NCBI RefSeq assembly: GCF_042432445.1
Contig: NZ_JBHLXE010000033.1
Span: 9,343 to 73,342 of the forward strand
Source of the DNA: Thorsellia kenyensis
GTDB lineage: Bacteria; Pseudomonadota; Gammaproteobacteria; Enterobacterales; Thorselliaceae
Reading direction: 5' to 3'
Length of the DNA: 64,000 nt
Shown piece after piece: positions 54,417 to 63,689 of this stretch. How positions within the stretch are numbered: the first letter of the stretch is position 1; each line of letters opens with the position of its first letter. Under the pieces are notes generated by a model. The model made no database searches and was not told the origin of the DNA. It saw nothing but the letters and a program-made list of their open reading frames with translations. A program made the translations under genes and the position numbers.

Positions 54417-55202
54417 ATGCTAATTCACCATGAACTCATCAAATCAGATAATCCAAATGCAAATCTTTTACCTGTTGTTGTCTTAATCCACGGCCTTTTT
54501 GGAGAGGGTAAAAACTTAAAAGTATTGTCCGATGCGATAAGTAAACAATATAATACTTTAACGGTTGATCTTAGAAACCATGGACATTCGTTCCATGATC
54601 CTTCTCATAACTATCAATGTATGGCGATAGATATTATAAAATTACTTGATTATCTTAATATTTTTTCTGTCAATTTAATTGGCCACTCAATGGGTGGTAA
54701 AGTCGTAATGCAACTCGCACAAAAAAATACAACGCCTCAACAAATTAAAATCAATAAACTAATTGTTTTAGATATAGCCCCTGTAAAATATATTGAACGT
54801 AAGCATGACGACGTTTTTTTGGCTTTGAATCAAGTCATAATTAAGGGTTGTAAGACAAGATTAGAAGCCAGCAAAATAATGAATCAGTTTATTGAATCAC
54901 CTGCGATTATACAGTTTTTATTAAAGTCGTTTGACAAGGGGAGTTGGCGATTTAATTTAAATATATTGGAACACAATTATGAAGAAATACTTAATTGGCA
55001 CGAAATAAGTCCTAGTGATAAAGAAATTTTATTTCTAATTGGTGCGAACTCAGATTATGTCATTCCCTCTTACAAGACTTCTATCATTAAACAATTTCCA
55101 TTATCTAAAGCTCATATAATTGCTGGAGCAGACCATTGGGTTCATGCAGATAGACCTGAACAGGTATTAAAACAAATATTAAGATTCTTCGACTCTGTAT
55201 AG
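54417..55202 (+). CDS. ybfF: Alpha/beta-hydrolase, YbfF-like esterase
   Basis: The 261-residue protein has the alpha/beta-hydrolase plan: oxyanion segment VLIHGLFGEGKNL, nucleophile elbow GHSMGGKV (Ser in GxSxG), an acid near SDYVIPSYK and the catalytic His in GADHWVHADRPEQV. GEGKNLKVLSDAI and the DLRNHGHS-like segment are typical of the YbfF acyl-CoA esterase group. In E. coli ybfF lies near seqA, pgm and fldA; here pgm and fldA are also its neighbours, which supports the call. seqA itself is not present between it and pgm. Confidence 0.85.
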   Translation: MLIHHELIKSDNPNANLLPVVVLIHGLFGEGKNLKVLSDAISKQYNTLTVDLRNHGHSFHDPSHNYQCMAIDIIKLLDYLNIFSVNLIGHSMGGKVVMQLAQKNTTPQQIKINKLIVLDIAPVKYIERKHDDVFLALNQVIIKGCKTRLEASKIMNQFIESPAIIQFLLKSFDKGSWRFNLNILEHNYEEILNWHEISPSDKEILFLIGANSDYVIPSYKTSIIKQFPLSKAHIIAGADHWVHADRPEQVLKQILRFFDSV

Positions 55203-55391
55203 CCGATTGGGTTTATTCAACACCTCAATATAGGCCAACTGAATGAAAGAATCTGATTAAAAAAATGGACGTACTGTGATAATTTGAGAAAATTAATTCA
55301 TACTAATTGTGATTAGAATAATTAAACAGTAAAGCCTTAATATTAAGTAAATAAAAAACTTGTAGGTTTAGTTACGTCAACCTTTGGCTAA

Positions 55392-55919
55392 TCAGCCTAT
55401 GATATCGTCTAAACTCAATTCCTCTTTTATTTGGGCGACCCATTTTTCAACTCGTTCATTCGTTAGTTCGGGTTGCCTATCTTCATCAATCGCTAAACCA
55501 TAAAAATTCTTATCGTCAAACAATCCTTTAGATGCTTCAAAATAATAACCTTCAGTAGGCCATACACCGATAATAGCTGCGCCTTTAGGTTCAATAATAT
55601 TTGCTAATGTACCTAATGCATCACAAAAATATTCAGCGTAATCTTCTTGATCACCGCACCCAAAAAGCCCAACCAATTTTCCTTCAAAATCAATTTTCTC
55701 TAGTGTAGGGAAAAAATCATCCCAATCACACTGGGCTTCTCCATAATACCATGTAGGAATACCAAACAACAAAATATCAAATCGTTCAATATCTTCTTTC
55801 GTTGTTTTGGCAATATCCTGTAATTCTGCCACTCCATTTCCTAATTGCTTTTGAATCATTTTTGCAATTGTTTCAGTATTTCCTGTATCAGACCCAAAAA
55901 AAATGCCAATTACAGCCAT
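55392..55919 (-). CDS. fldA: Flavodoxin I
   Basis: FldA is the FMN-binding electron carrier used by activation systems for radical enzymes and by the methionine, biotin and isoprenoid pathways. The 175-residue sequence has the phosphate loop GSDTGNTETIAKMI, the W-loop FGIPTWYYGEAQCDWDDF, and the second FMN loop FGCGDQEDYAEYFCDALG. Length and wording are those of long-chain FldA. GAGGT lies eight bases before the ATG. It converges with ybfF; the gene order pgm-ybfF-fldA resembles enteric bacteria. Confidence 0.96.
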   Translation of the reverse strand: MAVIGIFFGSDTGNTETIAKMIQKQLGNGVAELQDIAKTTKEDIERFDILLFGIPTWYYGEAQCDWDDFFPTLEKIDFEGKLVGLFGCGDQEDYAEYFCDALGTLANIIEPKGAAIIGVWPTEGYYFEASKGLFDDKNFYGLAIDEDRQPELTNERVEKWVAQIKEELSLDDIIG

Positions 55920-56071
55920 TGTGTTTTACCTCGATTAACTAAGAATTTTAAATTTATAGGTTAATATTAACGGTTTTAAATGATTACTTCAAAAAAAAAT
56001 GATTTTCACTGTTTTTTGAAGTTATAGGTTCAATTCATCATATGCGACGTAAAACACGTTATTCTTGTTGA

Positions 56072-56524
56072 TTAATTACCAGGATGATTAATAATATGGT
56101 CTTCCCAATTTACGACTTCAATTTCATGTACGGCAATATGCTTTACAGTGATTTTCTGTTCATGCATCAGGGTTTTACTCCCCGATTTGAGTGGATGCCA
56201 AGGCAGAAGATCTTTACCTTCACTTATCAACCGATATGCACAAGTATTAGGAAGCCAAGAAAATTCATCTACTTTATCGCGGGTTAATTTGATACAATCC
56301 TCACCCAAATTAAATCTATTTTCATAATTACTACATTGGCATTTTTCAATATTTAATTGATTGCATGCCACATTTGTGAAATAAATCTCATCAGTATCTT
56401 CATCTATCAGTTTATGTAAACAGCATTGAGCGCAACCATCACAAAGGGATTCCCATTCATTCTGAGACATCTCTTCAAGTTTTTTAGTTAACCAAAAGGA
56501 TGTATCATTTATTTTCTTATTCAT
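56072..56524 (-). CDS. ycgN: YcgN family cysteine-cluster protein
   Basis: The 150-residue UPF0260 protein has the cysteine cluster CDGCAQCCLHKLIDEDTDEI with further Cys in TNVACNQLN, EKCQCSNY and EDCIKL. This arrangement suggests a metal or Fe-S site as in the related YkgJ (CxxCxxCC) family. WLPNTCAYRLISEGKDLLPWHPL is also characteristic. Function is unknown. It lies upstream of ycgL on the same strand order as in enteric genomes, near minCDE. Confidence 0.92.
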   Translation of the reverse strand: MNKKINDTSFWLTKKLEEMSQNEWESLCDGCAQCCLHKLIDEDTDEIYFTNVACNQLNIEKCQCSNYENRFNLGEDCIKLTRDKVDEFSWLPNTCAYRLISEGKDLLPWHPLKSGSKTLMHEQKITVKHIAVHEIEVVNWEDHIINHPGN

Positions 56525-56690
56525 AGTAAAATGCCTCTTAACAGCGATGTTCTTAAAAACACACGATCAATATGCAAAAATTAGAATTCTAATTTATGAT
56601 TAAAATGCGGTTGGATTTGCCAAAGTATTAATAAATTAATTATTTTTCAAAACGAATTTAAATTAGACATTAGATACGTAACACAAACAT

Positions 56691-56960
56691 TTAATCAAAA
56701 AAAACTTCTTGATGAATTAATAAATTTTCAGGCTTTGGGGGAAGTTGCAAGTAAAACCCCTCTTCAAGTAATGCGCTTTTAACTTTCTCAATATCTGCTC
56801 TCGCAAGCCCCTTCTTTTCATTGAGATCAAAGAAAAGAGCAAGTGTAGCGACGCCAAAAAGATCCTTTAATTCCTTTGGGATTATATCAAAATTATCTTT
56901 TTTCATGAGATATAAATACATATCTTCTCTTCTTGAACTTTTATAGACATACACTATCAT
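56691..56960 (-). CDS. ycgL: YcgL domain protein
   Basis: The 89-residue protein consists of one YcgL domain: MIVYVYKSSRREDMYLYL at the start, then FGVATLALFFDLNEKKGLARADIEKVKSAL and GFYLQLPPKPENLL. The frame opens 26 codons upstream, but AAGGT six bases before the ATG at 56960 and the family start fix the N-terminus. Function is unsettled. It is divergent from minC, the same arrangement as in E. coli and many gammaproteobacteria. Confidence 0.92.
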   Translation of the reverse strand: MIVYVYKSSRREDMYLYLMKKDNFDIIPKELKDLFGVATLALFFDLNEKKGLARADIEKVKSALLEEGFYLQLPPKPENLLIHQEVFFD

Positions 56961-57272
56961 CTGGTTACCTTCACATAAGATTGAGTCACTTTTACAAGCT
57001 CGGAACGTAAAAGATTTAATTATCCATTTTAACACCAAACCAACTTTTATAAAAGCTTATAAGAATTACATAATTTAAAAAGCGAGTTGGAGAGCCACAA
57101 ATTAATCAGAAGTACACCACGATCTTAATTCCAATTTCCATACTAAATTTTATAACATTTTATTCTAAATGATGCTAAAATCTTAAGTTAATTTTGAAGA
57201 GTCGAATATTTCATCTTTTGCCTTTATAGTCCTGCGACTTTTAAAGCATTCTGTCTAATGTAGAGTTTAATA
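56961..57272. promoter_or_regulatory. Divergent region between ycgL and minC
   Basis: About 310 bases that must carry the promoters of ycgL and of the minCDE operon. No consensus promoter or operator is obvious in the AT-rich sequence. Confidence 0.4.
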
Positions 57273-58049
57273 ATGAGCGATCAACACATTGAATTAAAAG
57301 GAACAAATTTCACCTTATCTGTAATCCATATTTTTGATGAAGAGATAAACAAGATAAAATTAGGCTTGCAAGAAAAAGTAGCCCAAGCACCTTCTTTTTT
57401 CAAATTTGCCCCTATTGTAATCAATGTAAGCCACATACCGAAATTTAATGATTGGGGAGCGCTTAAGAAAGTAATGAGCGAACTTGATCTGTTACTAGTG
57501 GGTATCAGTGGCTGTAAAAATTTATCTGTTAGAAATGAAATTAATCAAGCTGGTATCGCTGTTTTAACTGAAGGAAAACAAATTACACCTAGTCAACAGC
57601 TGACATCATCAACAACTGAAGCAAAAACAGATGAAATCCCTGTTTCTAATAATAAGACAAATTCCCCCGAAATGATCTCGTCGCAGAATCAACCACACAA
57701 TAATGAACTTCAACGTACTAAAACTAAAATAGTTTCGACACCAATCCGTTCTGGCCAACAAATTTATGCTCGTCATGCAGATCTTGTAATAATGAACAAT
57801 GTAGGTGCTGGCGCGGAGATTATTGCTGATGGTAACATCCATGTTTATGGAATGATGCGTGGTAAAGCTTTAGCTGGTGCATCTGGTGATGAATCTGCGA
57901 AAATTTTTTGCCAACATCTTGAAGCTGAATTAATCTCTATTGCGGGTAACTATTGGTTAAGTGATAAAATTCCTAATGAATTCATAGGACAATCGGTAGT
58001 TATTAATTACAGTAATGAGGAAATTAAAATTAATAAATTAAATGATTAA
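57273..58049 (+). CDS. minC: Septum site-determining protein MinC
   Basis: MinC inhibits FtsZ polymerisation away from midcell. The 258-residue protein has an N-terminal FtsZ-interacting domain (about 1-105), a variable Ser/Thr/Asn-rich linker (about 110-150) and a C-terminal beta-helix (about 155-255). The beta-helix contains SGQQIYARHADLVIMNNVGAGAEIIADGNIHVYG and RGKALAGASGD, the MinD-binding surface with the conserved RSGQ and GxxxGA pattern. The linker is longer than in E. coli MinC (231 residues). minD follows after 75 bases. Confidence 0.95.
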   Translation: MSDQHIELKGTNFTLSVIHIFDEEINKIKLGLQEKVAQAPSFFKFAPIVINVSHIPKFNDWGALKKVMSELDLLLVGISGCKNLSVRNEINQAGIAVLTEGKQITPSQQLTSSTTEAKTDEIPVSNNKTNSPEMISSQNQPHNNELQRTKTKIVSTPIRSGQQIYARHADLVIMNNVGAGAEIIADGNIHVYGMMRGKALAGASGDESAKIFCQHLEAELISIAGNYWLSDKIPNEFIGQSVVINYSNEEIKINKLND

Positions 58050-58124
58050 TTCGCCCTCTATCAACAAAGCCCTTATTAAAAATATTTTAACTTTAATTTT
58101 AACATAGCTCAAAAGGATACAAAA

Positions 58125-58937
58125 ATGTCAAAAGTTCTAGTTGTAACATCTGGTAAAGGTGGAGTAGGTAAAACTACTTCAAGTGCAGCAATCTCTACAG
58201 GTATTGCGCGTAGAGGGAAAAAAACAGTTGTTATTGATTTCGATATTGGCTTACGTAATCTCGATCTTATCATGGGATGTGAGCGACGCGTTGTCTATGA
58301 TTTTGTAAATGTCATACAAGGTGACGCAACGCTTAATCAAGCGTTGATTAAAGATAAAAGAACTGAAAATTTATATATCCTACCAGCCTCACAAACCAGA
58401 GATAAAGATGCATTAACAGTTGAGGGTGTTGAAAAAGTAATCAATGAACTCAAGGAGATGGAATTTGAGTATATTATTTGTGATTCTCCTGCTGGAATTG
58501 AAAGTGGCGCATTAATGGCTCTTTATTTTGCTGATGAAGCCATTATTACTACAAATCCAGAAGTTTCATCAGTTAGAGATTCAGACAGAATACTCGGAAT
58601 TCTTTCTTCAAAATCTAAGCGTGCTGAAAACGGTGAAACCCCTATTGTAGAACATTTATTGATTACTCGATATAATCCAGGCAGAGTAGTTTCTGGCGAC
58701 ATGCTTAGTATGGAAGATGTACTTGAAATATTAAGAGTACCCCTATTAGGACTTATTCCAGAAGATCAATCGGTGCTTAAAGCCTCTAACCAAGGTGAGC
58801 CTGTAATTTTAGATGAAAATTCTGATGCAGGTAAAGCTTATGATGATATGGTAGCAAGATTGTTAGGTGAGGAAAGACCTTTTAGATTTATCTCAGAAGA
58901 GAAAAAAGGCTTTTTAAAACGCCTTTTTGGAGGTTAA
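58125..58937 (+). CDS. minD: Septum site-determining ATPase MinD
   Basis: MinD is the membrane-cycling ATPase that carries MinC. The deviant Walker A KGGVGKTTSSA is at residues 11-21, with DFDIGLRNLDLIMGCERRVVYD and DSPAGIESGA following. The C-terminal amphipathic membrane-targeting helix (KKGFLKRLFGG) is complete. At 270 residues it is the same length as E. coli MinD. AAAGGATACAAAA lies before the ATG, and minE starts three bases after its stop. Confidence 0.98.
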   Translation: MSKVLVVTSGKGGVGKTTSSAAISTGIARRGKKTVVIDFDIGLRNLDLIMGCERRVVYDFVNVIQGDATLNQALIKDKRTENLYILPASQTRDKDALTVEGVEKVINELKEMEFEYIICDSPAGIESGALMALYFADEAIITTNPEVSSVRDSDRILGILSSKSKRAENGETPIVEHLLITRYNPGRVVSGDMLSMEDVLEILRVPLLGLIPEDQSVLKASNQGEPVILDENSDAGKAYDDMVARLLGEERPFRFISEEKKGFLKRLFGG

Positions 58938-58940
58938 GTT

Positions 58941-59204
58941 ATGTCACTATTGGACATTTTTCTGTCGAGAAAAAAAAATACAGCAAATATTGCCAAAGAA
59001 CGCCTTCAAATAATTGTTGCTGAACGCCGCAAAGCTGATAGTGCGCCTGCCTATTTAGAAGAAATGAAACGAGATTTACTTGCTGTAATTTGTAAGTATG
59101 TAGAAATCGATCCTAGCATGCTTCACGTCGGTTATGAGCAAAAAGATGATGATATTTCCGTCTTAGAATTAAATATTACTTTACCAGAAAACGATGAAAA
59201 ATAA
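58941..59204 (+). CDS. minE: Cell division topological specificity factor MinE
   Basis: MinE stimulates MinD ATPase activity and drives pole-to-pole oscillation. The 87-residue protein has the N-terminal membrane and anti-MinCD segment (LLDIFLSRKKNTANIAKERL, then QIIVAERR) and the C-terminal topological domain (VICKYVEIDPSMLHVGYEQ). GGAGG overlaps the end of minD just upstream of the ATG. It completes the minCDE operon; serS begins only 17 bases later, so read-through is likely. Confidence 0.97.
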   Translation: MSLLDIFLSRKKNTANIAKERLQIIVAERRKADSAPAYLEEMKRDLLAVICKYVEIDPSMLHVGYEQKDDDISVLELNITLPENDEK

Positions 59205-59221
59205 TCTATTTAGGAGTACCT

Positions 59222-60517
59222 ATGATTGACCCAAATCTACTACGCGGCAATATAGAAGAAGTGAAAATCAAACTTGCCGCAAGAGGCTATCATCTTGACA
59301 CAGAAGCTTGGCTTGCCCTTGAAGAAAAAAGAAAATCTTGCCAGGTGTTAACTGAATCATTACAAGCTAAAAGAAATGCCCAAGCAAAATCAATAGGTAT
59401 GGCTAAATCTCAGGGGCAAGATATTACGCCTCTACTTGCTGAGGTTGACTCTCTTGGTGAACAGCTAAAATGTGCCGAAGCTGAATTGCAAATAATCCTT
59501 GATGAGATAAAAACGAAAGCTGATACAATGCCTAACTTAGCTGCTGCTGATGTTCCTGTAGGTAAAGATGAAGCTGATAATGTAGAAATATTAAAATTCG
59601 GCGAACCACGCCAGTTTGATTTTGAAGTGCAAGATCATGTTAAATTAGGTGAATTAGCAAAAGGGTTAGATTTTGCTACTGGTGCTAAATTGGCAGGTTC
59701 TCGTTTTGTTGTTATGCAAGGCCAAATTGCAAGACTGCATAGGGCATTAAGCCAGTATATGCTTGATTTACATACAAAAGAACATGGCTATACTGAGTGC
59801 TATGTTCCCTATCTTGTCAATCATGCAAGCCTGTACGGTACAGGGCAGTTACCTAAATTCAGTGAAGATTTATTTCATACAAAACCTTTAAGCGAAAATA
59901 AAGAAGCAGCTTTTTGCTTGATCCCAACGGCAGAAGTGCCTGTTACAAACATTTACCGTGATGTTATATTAGATGAATCAGATCTTCCCATTAAATTAAC
60001 TGCACATACACCTTGCTTCCGTTCTGAGGCTGGTTCATATGGCAAAGATACTCGTGGGCTTATCCGTATGCACCAGTTTGATAAAGTTGAACTAGTTCAA
60101 TTTGTTCATCCTGAAGATGGGGAGAAAGCATTAGAAGAATTGACTTCTCATGCAGAAAAAGTGTTACAAAATTTAGGTCTACCTTATAGAAAAATTGTTT
60201 TGTGTACTGGAGATATGGGATTTGGAGCATGCAAAACTTATGATTTAGAAGTTTGGGTACCTGCGCAGCAAACGTACAGAGAGATTTCTTCATGCTCCCA
60301 TTTTGCAGATTTTCAAGCAAGAAGAATGCAAACTCGCTTTAAATCTAAAAATGATAAAAAGACACAGTTTGTCCATACATTAAACGGTTCAGGTTTAGCG
60401 GTAGGAAGAACATTGGTAGCTATATTAGAAAATTACCAGGAAAAAGATGGTTCTATTACCATACCTACAGTACTTCACCCTTATATGGGTGGCATCACTA
60501 AAATTGAAACTAAATAA
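59222..60517 (+). CDS. serS: Seryl-tRNA synthetase
   Basis: SerS charges tRNA-Ser. The 431-residue protein has the N-terminal tRNA-binding coiled coil (about 30-105) and the class II catalytic core. Motif 2 is TPCFRSEAGSYGKDTRGLIR, the serine-binding segment is PTAEVPVTNIYRD, and motif 3 is NGSGLAVGRTLVAILENYQ. Length matches E. coli (430). AGGAGTACCT precedes the ATG. It follows minE closely, which is not the E. coli arrangement. A hairpin after its stop separates it from the his genes. Confidence 0.97.
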   Translation: MIDPNLLRGNIEEVKIKLAARGYHLDTEAWLALEEKRKSCQVLTESLQAKRNAQAKSIGMAKSQGQDITPLLAEVDSLGEQLKCAEAELQIILDEIKTKADTMPNLAAADVPVGKDEADNVEILKFGEPRQFDFEVQDHVKLGELAKGLDFATGAKLAGSRFVVMQGQIARLHRALSQYMLDLHTKEHGYTECYVPYLVNHASLYGTGQLPKFSEDLFHTKPLSENKEAAFCLIPTAEVPVTNIYRDVILDESDLPIKLTAHTPCFRSEAGSYGKDTRGLIRMHQFDKVELVQFVHPEDGEKALEELTSHAEKVLQNLGLPYRKIVLCTGDMGFGACKTYDLEVWVPAQQTYREISSCSHFADFQARRMQTRFKSKNDKKTQFVHTLNGSGLAVGRTLVAILENYQEKDGSITIPTVLHPYMGGITKIETK

Positions 60518-60523
60518 GACGAC

Positions 60524-60547
60524 AGTCTCATACTACTGTGTGGGACT
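60524..60547 (+). terminator. Hairpin between serS and hisA
   Basis: AGTCTCATAC (60524-60533) can pair with GTGTGGGACT (60538-60547) over ten positions with two G-U pairs and a four-base loop. Only a weak pyrimidine run (CCTTCTC) follows, so it may be an attenuating structure or mRNA processing site rather than a full terminator. Confidence 0.45.
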
Positions 60548-60575
60548 CCTTCTCACTAAATAAAAAATTCTTACT

Positions 60576-61313
60576 ATGATAATACCTGCTCTAGATCTTA
60601 TTGATGGCCAAGTGGTCAGATTACACCAAGGCAATTATGATGAAAAACGTGCCTATGACACTGATCCTATAAAACAATTTTCTTTATATGAGACGAATGG
60701 CGCTAAATACCTTCATCTCGTCGATTTGACCGGTGCTAAAGACCCTCAATTACGTCAATTAGTACTAATAAAAAATATTGTGGAAACAGTAAATATTCCT
60801 ATACAAGTAGGTGGTGGGATCAGGACTTTGTCCGATATTCAAAATTTGTTCAACACAGGAGTAGATAGAGTAGTGATTGGCTCCAAAGCGGTTACTTCTC
60901 AAGATGAAGTTAAATCGTGGTTTACTGCCTTTGGTGGTGATAGAATTACTTTAGCAATTGATATAAGAATCAACGAAGAGGGTAAAAAGTTGGTGGCTGT
61001 AAGCGGGTGGCAAGAGACAACAAATATCACTCTTGAAGAAATTATTAACTTATATCTCCCCTTTGGCCTTAAACATATATTATGTACTGACATTTCCAGG
61101 GATGGCACTCTTAAAGGTTCCAATATTTCATTATACAAAGAGATATGTAGAACCTATCCTTCCATCAATTTTCAATCTTCTGGTGGTATTGGCTCATTAG
61201 ATGATATTGCAGCCCTCAAATCAACCGGTGTGAATGGTGTTATTGTTGGGCGTGCACTATTAGAAGGTAAATTTACTGTAGAAGAGGCTATCACATGTTG
61301 GCAAAACGCATAA
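60576..61313 (+). CDS. hisA: ProFAR isomerase HisA
   Basis: HisA opens the ribose ring of ProFAR by Amadori rearrangement in histidine synthesis. The 245-residue TIM barrel starts MIIPALDLIDGQVVRLHQGNY with the catalytic Asp8 and has LTGAKDP, the phosphate-binding QVGGGIRT and the second catalytic Asp in CTDISRDGTLKG. It is the first of three his genes here; hisG, hisD, hisC, hisB and hisH are not in the window. The hisF start lies inside its last codons. Confidence 0.96.
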   Translation: MIIPALDLIDGQVVRLHQGNYDEKRAYDTDPIKQFSLYETNGAKYLHLVDLTGAKDPQLRQLVLIKNIVETVNIPIQVGGGIRTLSDIQNLFNTGVDRVVIGSKAVTSQDEVKSWFTAFGGDRITLAIDIRINEEGKKLVAVSGWQETTNITLEEIINLYLPFGLKHILCTDISRDGTLKGSNISLYKEICRTYPSINFQSSGGIGSLDDIAALKSTGVNGVIVGRALLEGKFTVEEAITCWQNA

Positions 61314-62074
61314 TTCCATGTTTAGATGTAAGAGACGGGCAAGTTGTCAAAGGAGTACAATTTAGAAACCATGAAATTATTGGTGATATAGTGCCTTTAG
61401 CAAAAAGATATGCTGAAGAAGGGGCTGATGAGTTAGTGTTTTACGATATTACAGCCTCTAGTGATGGTAGGGTTGTAGATAAAAGTTGGGTCACTAAAGT
61501 GGCCGAAGTCATAGATATACCTTTTTGTGTTGCTGGGGGGATTCGCAGTGTTGCCGATGCAAAGCAAATCTTAACTTTTGGTGCTGATAAAATCTCTATC
61601 AATTCTCCTGCATTAACAGAACCAAGCTTAATTACTCGCCTAGCGGACAGTTTTGGTACCCAATGCGTAGTCATTGGTATAGATACATGGCATGATTCAG
61701 CCTTAAACAACTATTTTGTCTATCAATTTACTGGGGATGAAAAGAAAACAAAAGCAACTAGCTGGAAAACAATTGATTGGATTAATGAGGTACAGAAGCT
61801 AGGCGCAGGTGAAATAGTGTTAAATATGATGAATCAAGATGGCGTAAAAAATGGATACGATTTAATTCAACTTAAGCAAATGAGAGAGGTGTGTAAAGTG
61901 CCTCTTATCGCTTCAGGCGGTGCGGGTAATATGCAACATTTCTTAGACGCATTCGAAATTGCTAAAGTTGATGGTGCACTTGCCGCATCTGTTTTTCATA
62001 AACAAATTGTTAATATTCATGAACTAAAACGTTTTCTTCAAGAAAATTCTATCGCTGTTAGAAATGATAAGTAG
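61295..62074 (+). CDS. hisF: Imidazole glycerol phosphate synthase cyclase subunit HisF
   Basis: HisF uses ammonia from HisH to form the imidazole ring. The 259-residue TIM barrel has RIIPCLDVRDGQVVKGVQFR with catalytic Asp11, VFYDITASSDGR, CVAGGIRSV, NMMNQDGVKNGYD with the second Asp (about 131-135), and ASGGAGN. It overlaps hisA by 19 bases. The glutaminase partner HisH is normally encoded just upstream of hisA but is outside or absent here; hisA is preceded directly by serS. Confidence 0.96.
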   Translation: MLAKRIIPCLDVRDGQVVKGVQFRNHEIIGDIVPLAKRYAEEGADELVFYDITASSDGRVVDKSWVTKVAEVIDIPFCVAGGIRSVADAKQILTFGADKISINSPALTEPSLITRLADSFGTQCVVIGIDTWHDSALNNYFVYQFTGDEKKTKATSWKTIDWINEVQKLGAGEIVLNMMNQDGVKNGYDLIQLKQMREVCKVPLIASGGAGNMQHFLDAFEIAKVDGALAASVFHKQIVNIHELKRFLQENSIAVRNDK

Positions 62075-62101
62075 TCAAATATCTAAAATGAGAACTTTTT
62101 A

Positions 62102-62731
62102 ATGCAAATAAATGATTTTAAAATAAAAAAAGAACAACTGATATCCCAAATAAATTGGGATAAAGTTGATAACTTAGTGCCTGCAATTATCCAACATCAT
62201 GTTTCAGGGCAAGTATTGATGCTAGGCTACATGAATAAAGAAGCTTTATGCAAGACTTTTGATGAAAAAAAGGTGACCTTTTTTTCTAGAACAAAAGAAC
62301 GACTTTGGACAAAAGGAGAAACCTCAGAACATTTTCTCCATGTAATTAATGCTGAACTTGACTGCGACGCTGATACTTTGCTTTTTCTTGTCAATCCAAT
62401 TGGCCCAACATGCCACAAAGGTAACGTGAGTTGCTTTGAGCACACCAAAACTGAATTTCAATTTTTACATGAGCTCGAAAACATCATTGCAAGTAGAAAG
62501 GGAGCTGATCCCTCTACTTCTTATACAGCCTCATTATATGCTAAAGGAACTAAACGTATTGCTCAAAAAGTCGGTGAAGAAGGTGTTGAAACTGCACTTG
62601 CTGCTACCGTAAAAGATATTCACGAGCTTAAAAATGAAGCCGCAGATCTTGTTTATCATTTATTAGTATTACTACAAGACAGCGATTTAAATTTAACCTC
62701 TATAATCAATCAATTAAAAGAACGTCACTAA
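62102..62731 (+). CDS. hisIE: Bifunctional PR-AMP cyclohydrolase / PR-ATP pyrophosphatase
   Basis: This fused enzyme carries out steps two and three of histidine synthesis. The cyclohydrolase domain (about 20-115) has GQVLMLGYMNKEAL, TFFSRTKERLWTKGETSEH and the metal-binding CDADTLLFLV and GPTCHKGNVSCF. The pyrophosphohydrolase domain (about 118-208) has SYTASLYAKGTKRIAQKVGEE, GVETALAA and NEAADLVYHLLVLL. The fusion order is that of enteric bacteria. It follows hisF by 27 bases and precedes ttcA by one base. Confidence 0.96.
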   Translation: MQINDFKIKKEQLISQINWDKVDNLVPAIIQHHVSGQVLMLGYMNKEALCKTFDEKKVTFFSRTKERLWTKGETSEHFLHVINAELDCDADTLLFLVNPIGPTCHKGNVSCFEHTKTEFQFLHELENIIASRKGADPSTSYTASLYAKGTKRIAQKVGEEGVETALAATVKDIHELKNEAADLVYHLLVLLQDSDLNLTSIINQLKERH

Positions 62732-62732
62732 T

Positions 62733-63689
62733 ATGTCTTTAGAATTAAATGAACAAGATGCCACTAAAAAGGCTTCTCATATGATGCAATATAATGCTAA
62801 TAAACTTCAAAAAAGATTGCGTAGCGCTGTTGGAAAAGCAATTGCAGATTATAATATGATTGAGGATGGTGATAAAGTGATGGTATGCCTATCAGGTGGC
62901 AAAGATAGCTATACCTTACTTGAAATTTTAAGAAGTCTACAAATAAATGCCCCTATATCTTTTTCAATTGTTGCCGTCAATTTAGATCAAAAGCAACCGG
63001 GTTTTCCAGAGCATGTTTTACCTAACTATTTAAAGAGTATTGGAGTAGATTATTTAATTGTAGAGGAAAATACCTACGGTATAGTTAAAGAAAAAATTCC
63101 TGAGGGTAAAACAACTTGCTCATTATGTTCTAGATTACGAAGAGGCATTCTTTATAGGACAGCAAAAGAGATAGGAGCCACTAAAATTGCATTAGGCCAT
63201 CATAGAGATGATATGCTTGAAACACTCTTTTTAAATATGTTTTATGGTGGTAAATTAAAAAGTATGCCTCCTAAACTCATTAGTGATAATGGCGAACATA
63301 TTGTCATTAGACCCCTAGCCTATTGCAAAGAAAAAGATATCATTAAATTTTCTCAAATAAAAAATTTTCCTATAATTCCTTGTAATTTATGTGGTTCTCA
63401 GCCTAACTTACAAAGGCAAGCAGTCAAAGAAATGCTTAATGACTGGGATAAACGTTTTCCTGGAAGAATAGAAACTATGTTTAGTGCTGTTCAGGATATC
63501 GTTCCATCACATTTACTTGATAATAAACTGTTTGATTTTAAATCTCTTGAAAGGCTAGATGAGCCAGAGAAAATGTTATTACTTGAAACAACGGGGGGCG
63601 ATTTGGCATTTGATGGAGAAAACAAAACTGATAGTGAAGTGAGTACTCTGCCTAAAGATAAATTTGGAATTGCAGTCAAAGTTATTTAA
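62733..63689 (+). CDS. ttcA: tRNA 2-thiocytidine synthetase TtcA
   Basis: TtcA thiolates C32 of certain tRNAs using an Fe-S cluster. The 318-residue protein has the PP-loop VMVCLSGGKDSYTLLEIL (about 50-67), the cluster-binding CSLCSRLRRG and the later CNLCGSQP, and the core ALGHHRDDMLETLFLNMFYGGK. The start is two bases after hisIE stop, so it is probably cotranscribed with the his genes. The last two codons plus stop (GTT ATT TAA) are the first unit of a tandem repeat that continues downstream. Confidence 0.95.
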   Translation: MSLELNEQDATKKASHMMQYNANKLQKRLRSAVGKAIADYNMIEDGDKVMVCLSGGKDSYTLLEILRSLQINAPISFSIVAVNLDQKQPGFPEHVLPNYLKSIGVDYLIVEENTYGIVKEKIPEGKTTCSLCSRLRRGILYRTAKEIGATKIALGHHRDDMLETLFLNMFYGGKLKSMPPKLISDNGEHIVIRPLAYCKEKDIIKFSQIKNFPIIPCNLCGSQPNLQRQAVKEMLNDWDKRFPGRIETMFSAVQDIVPSHLLDNKLFDFKSLERLDEPEKMLLLETTGGDLAFDGENKTDSEVSTLPKDKFGIAVKVI

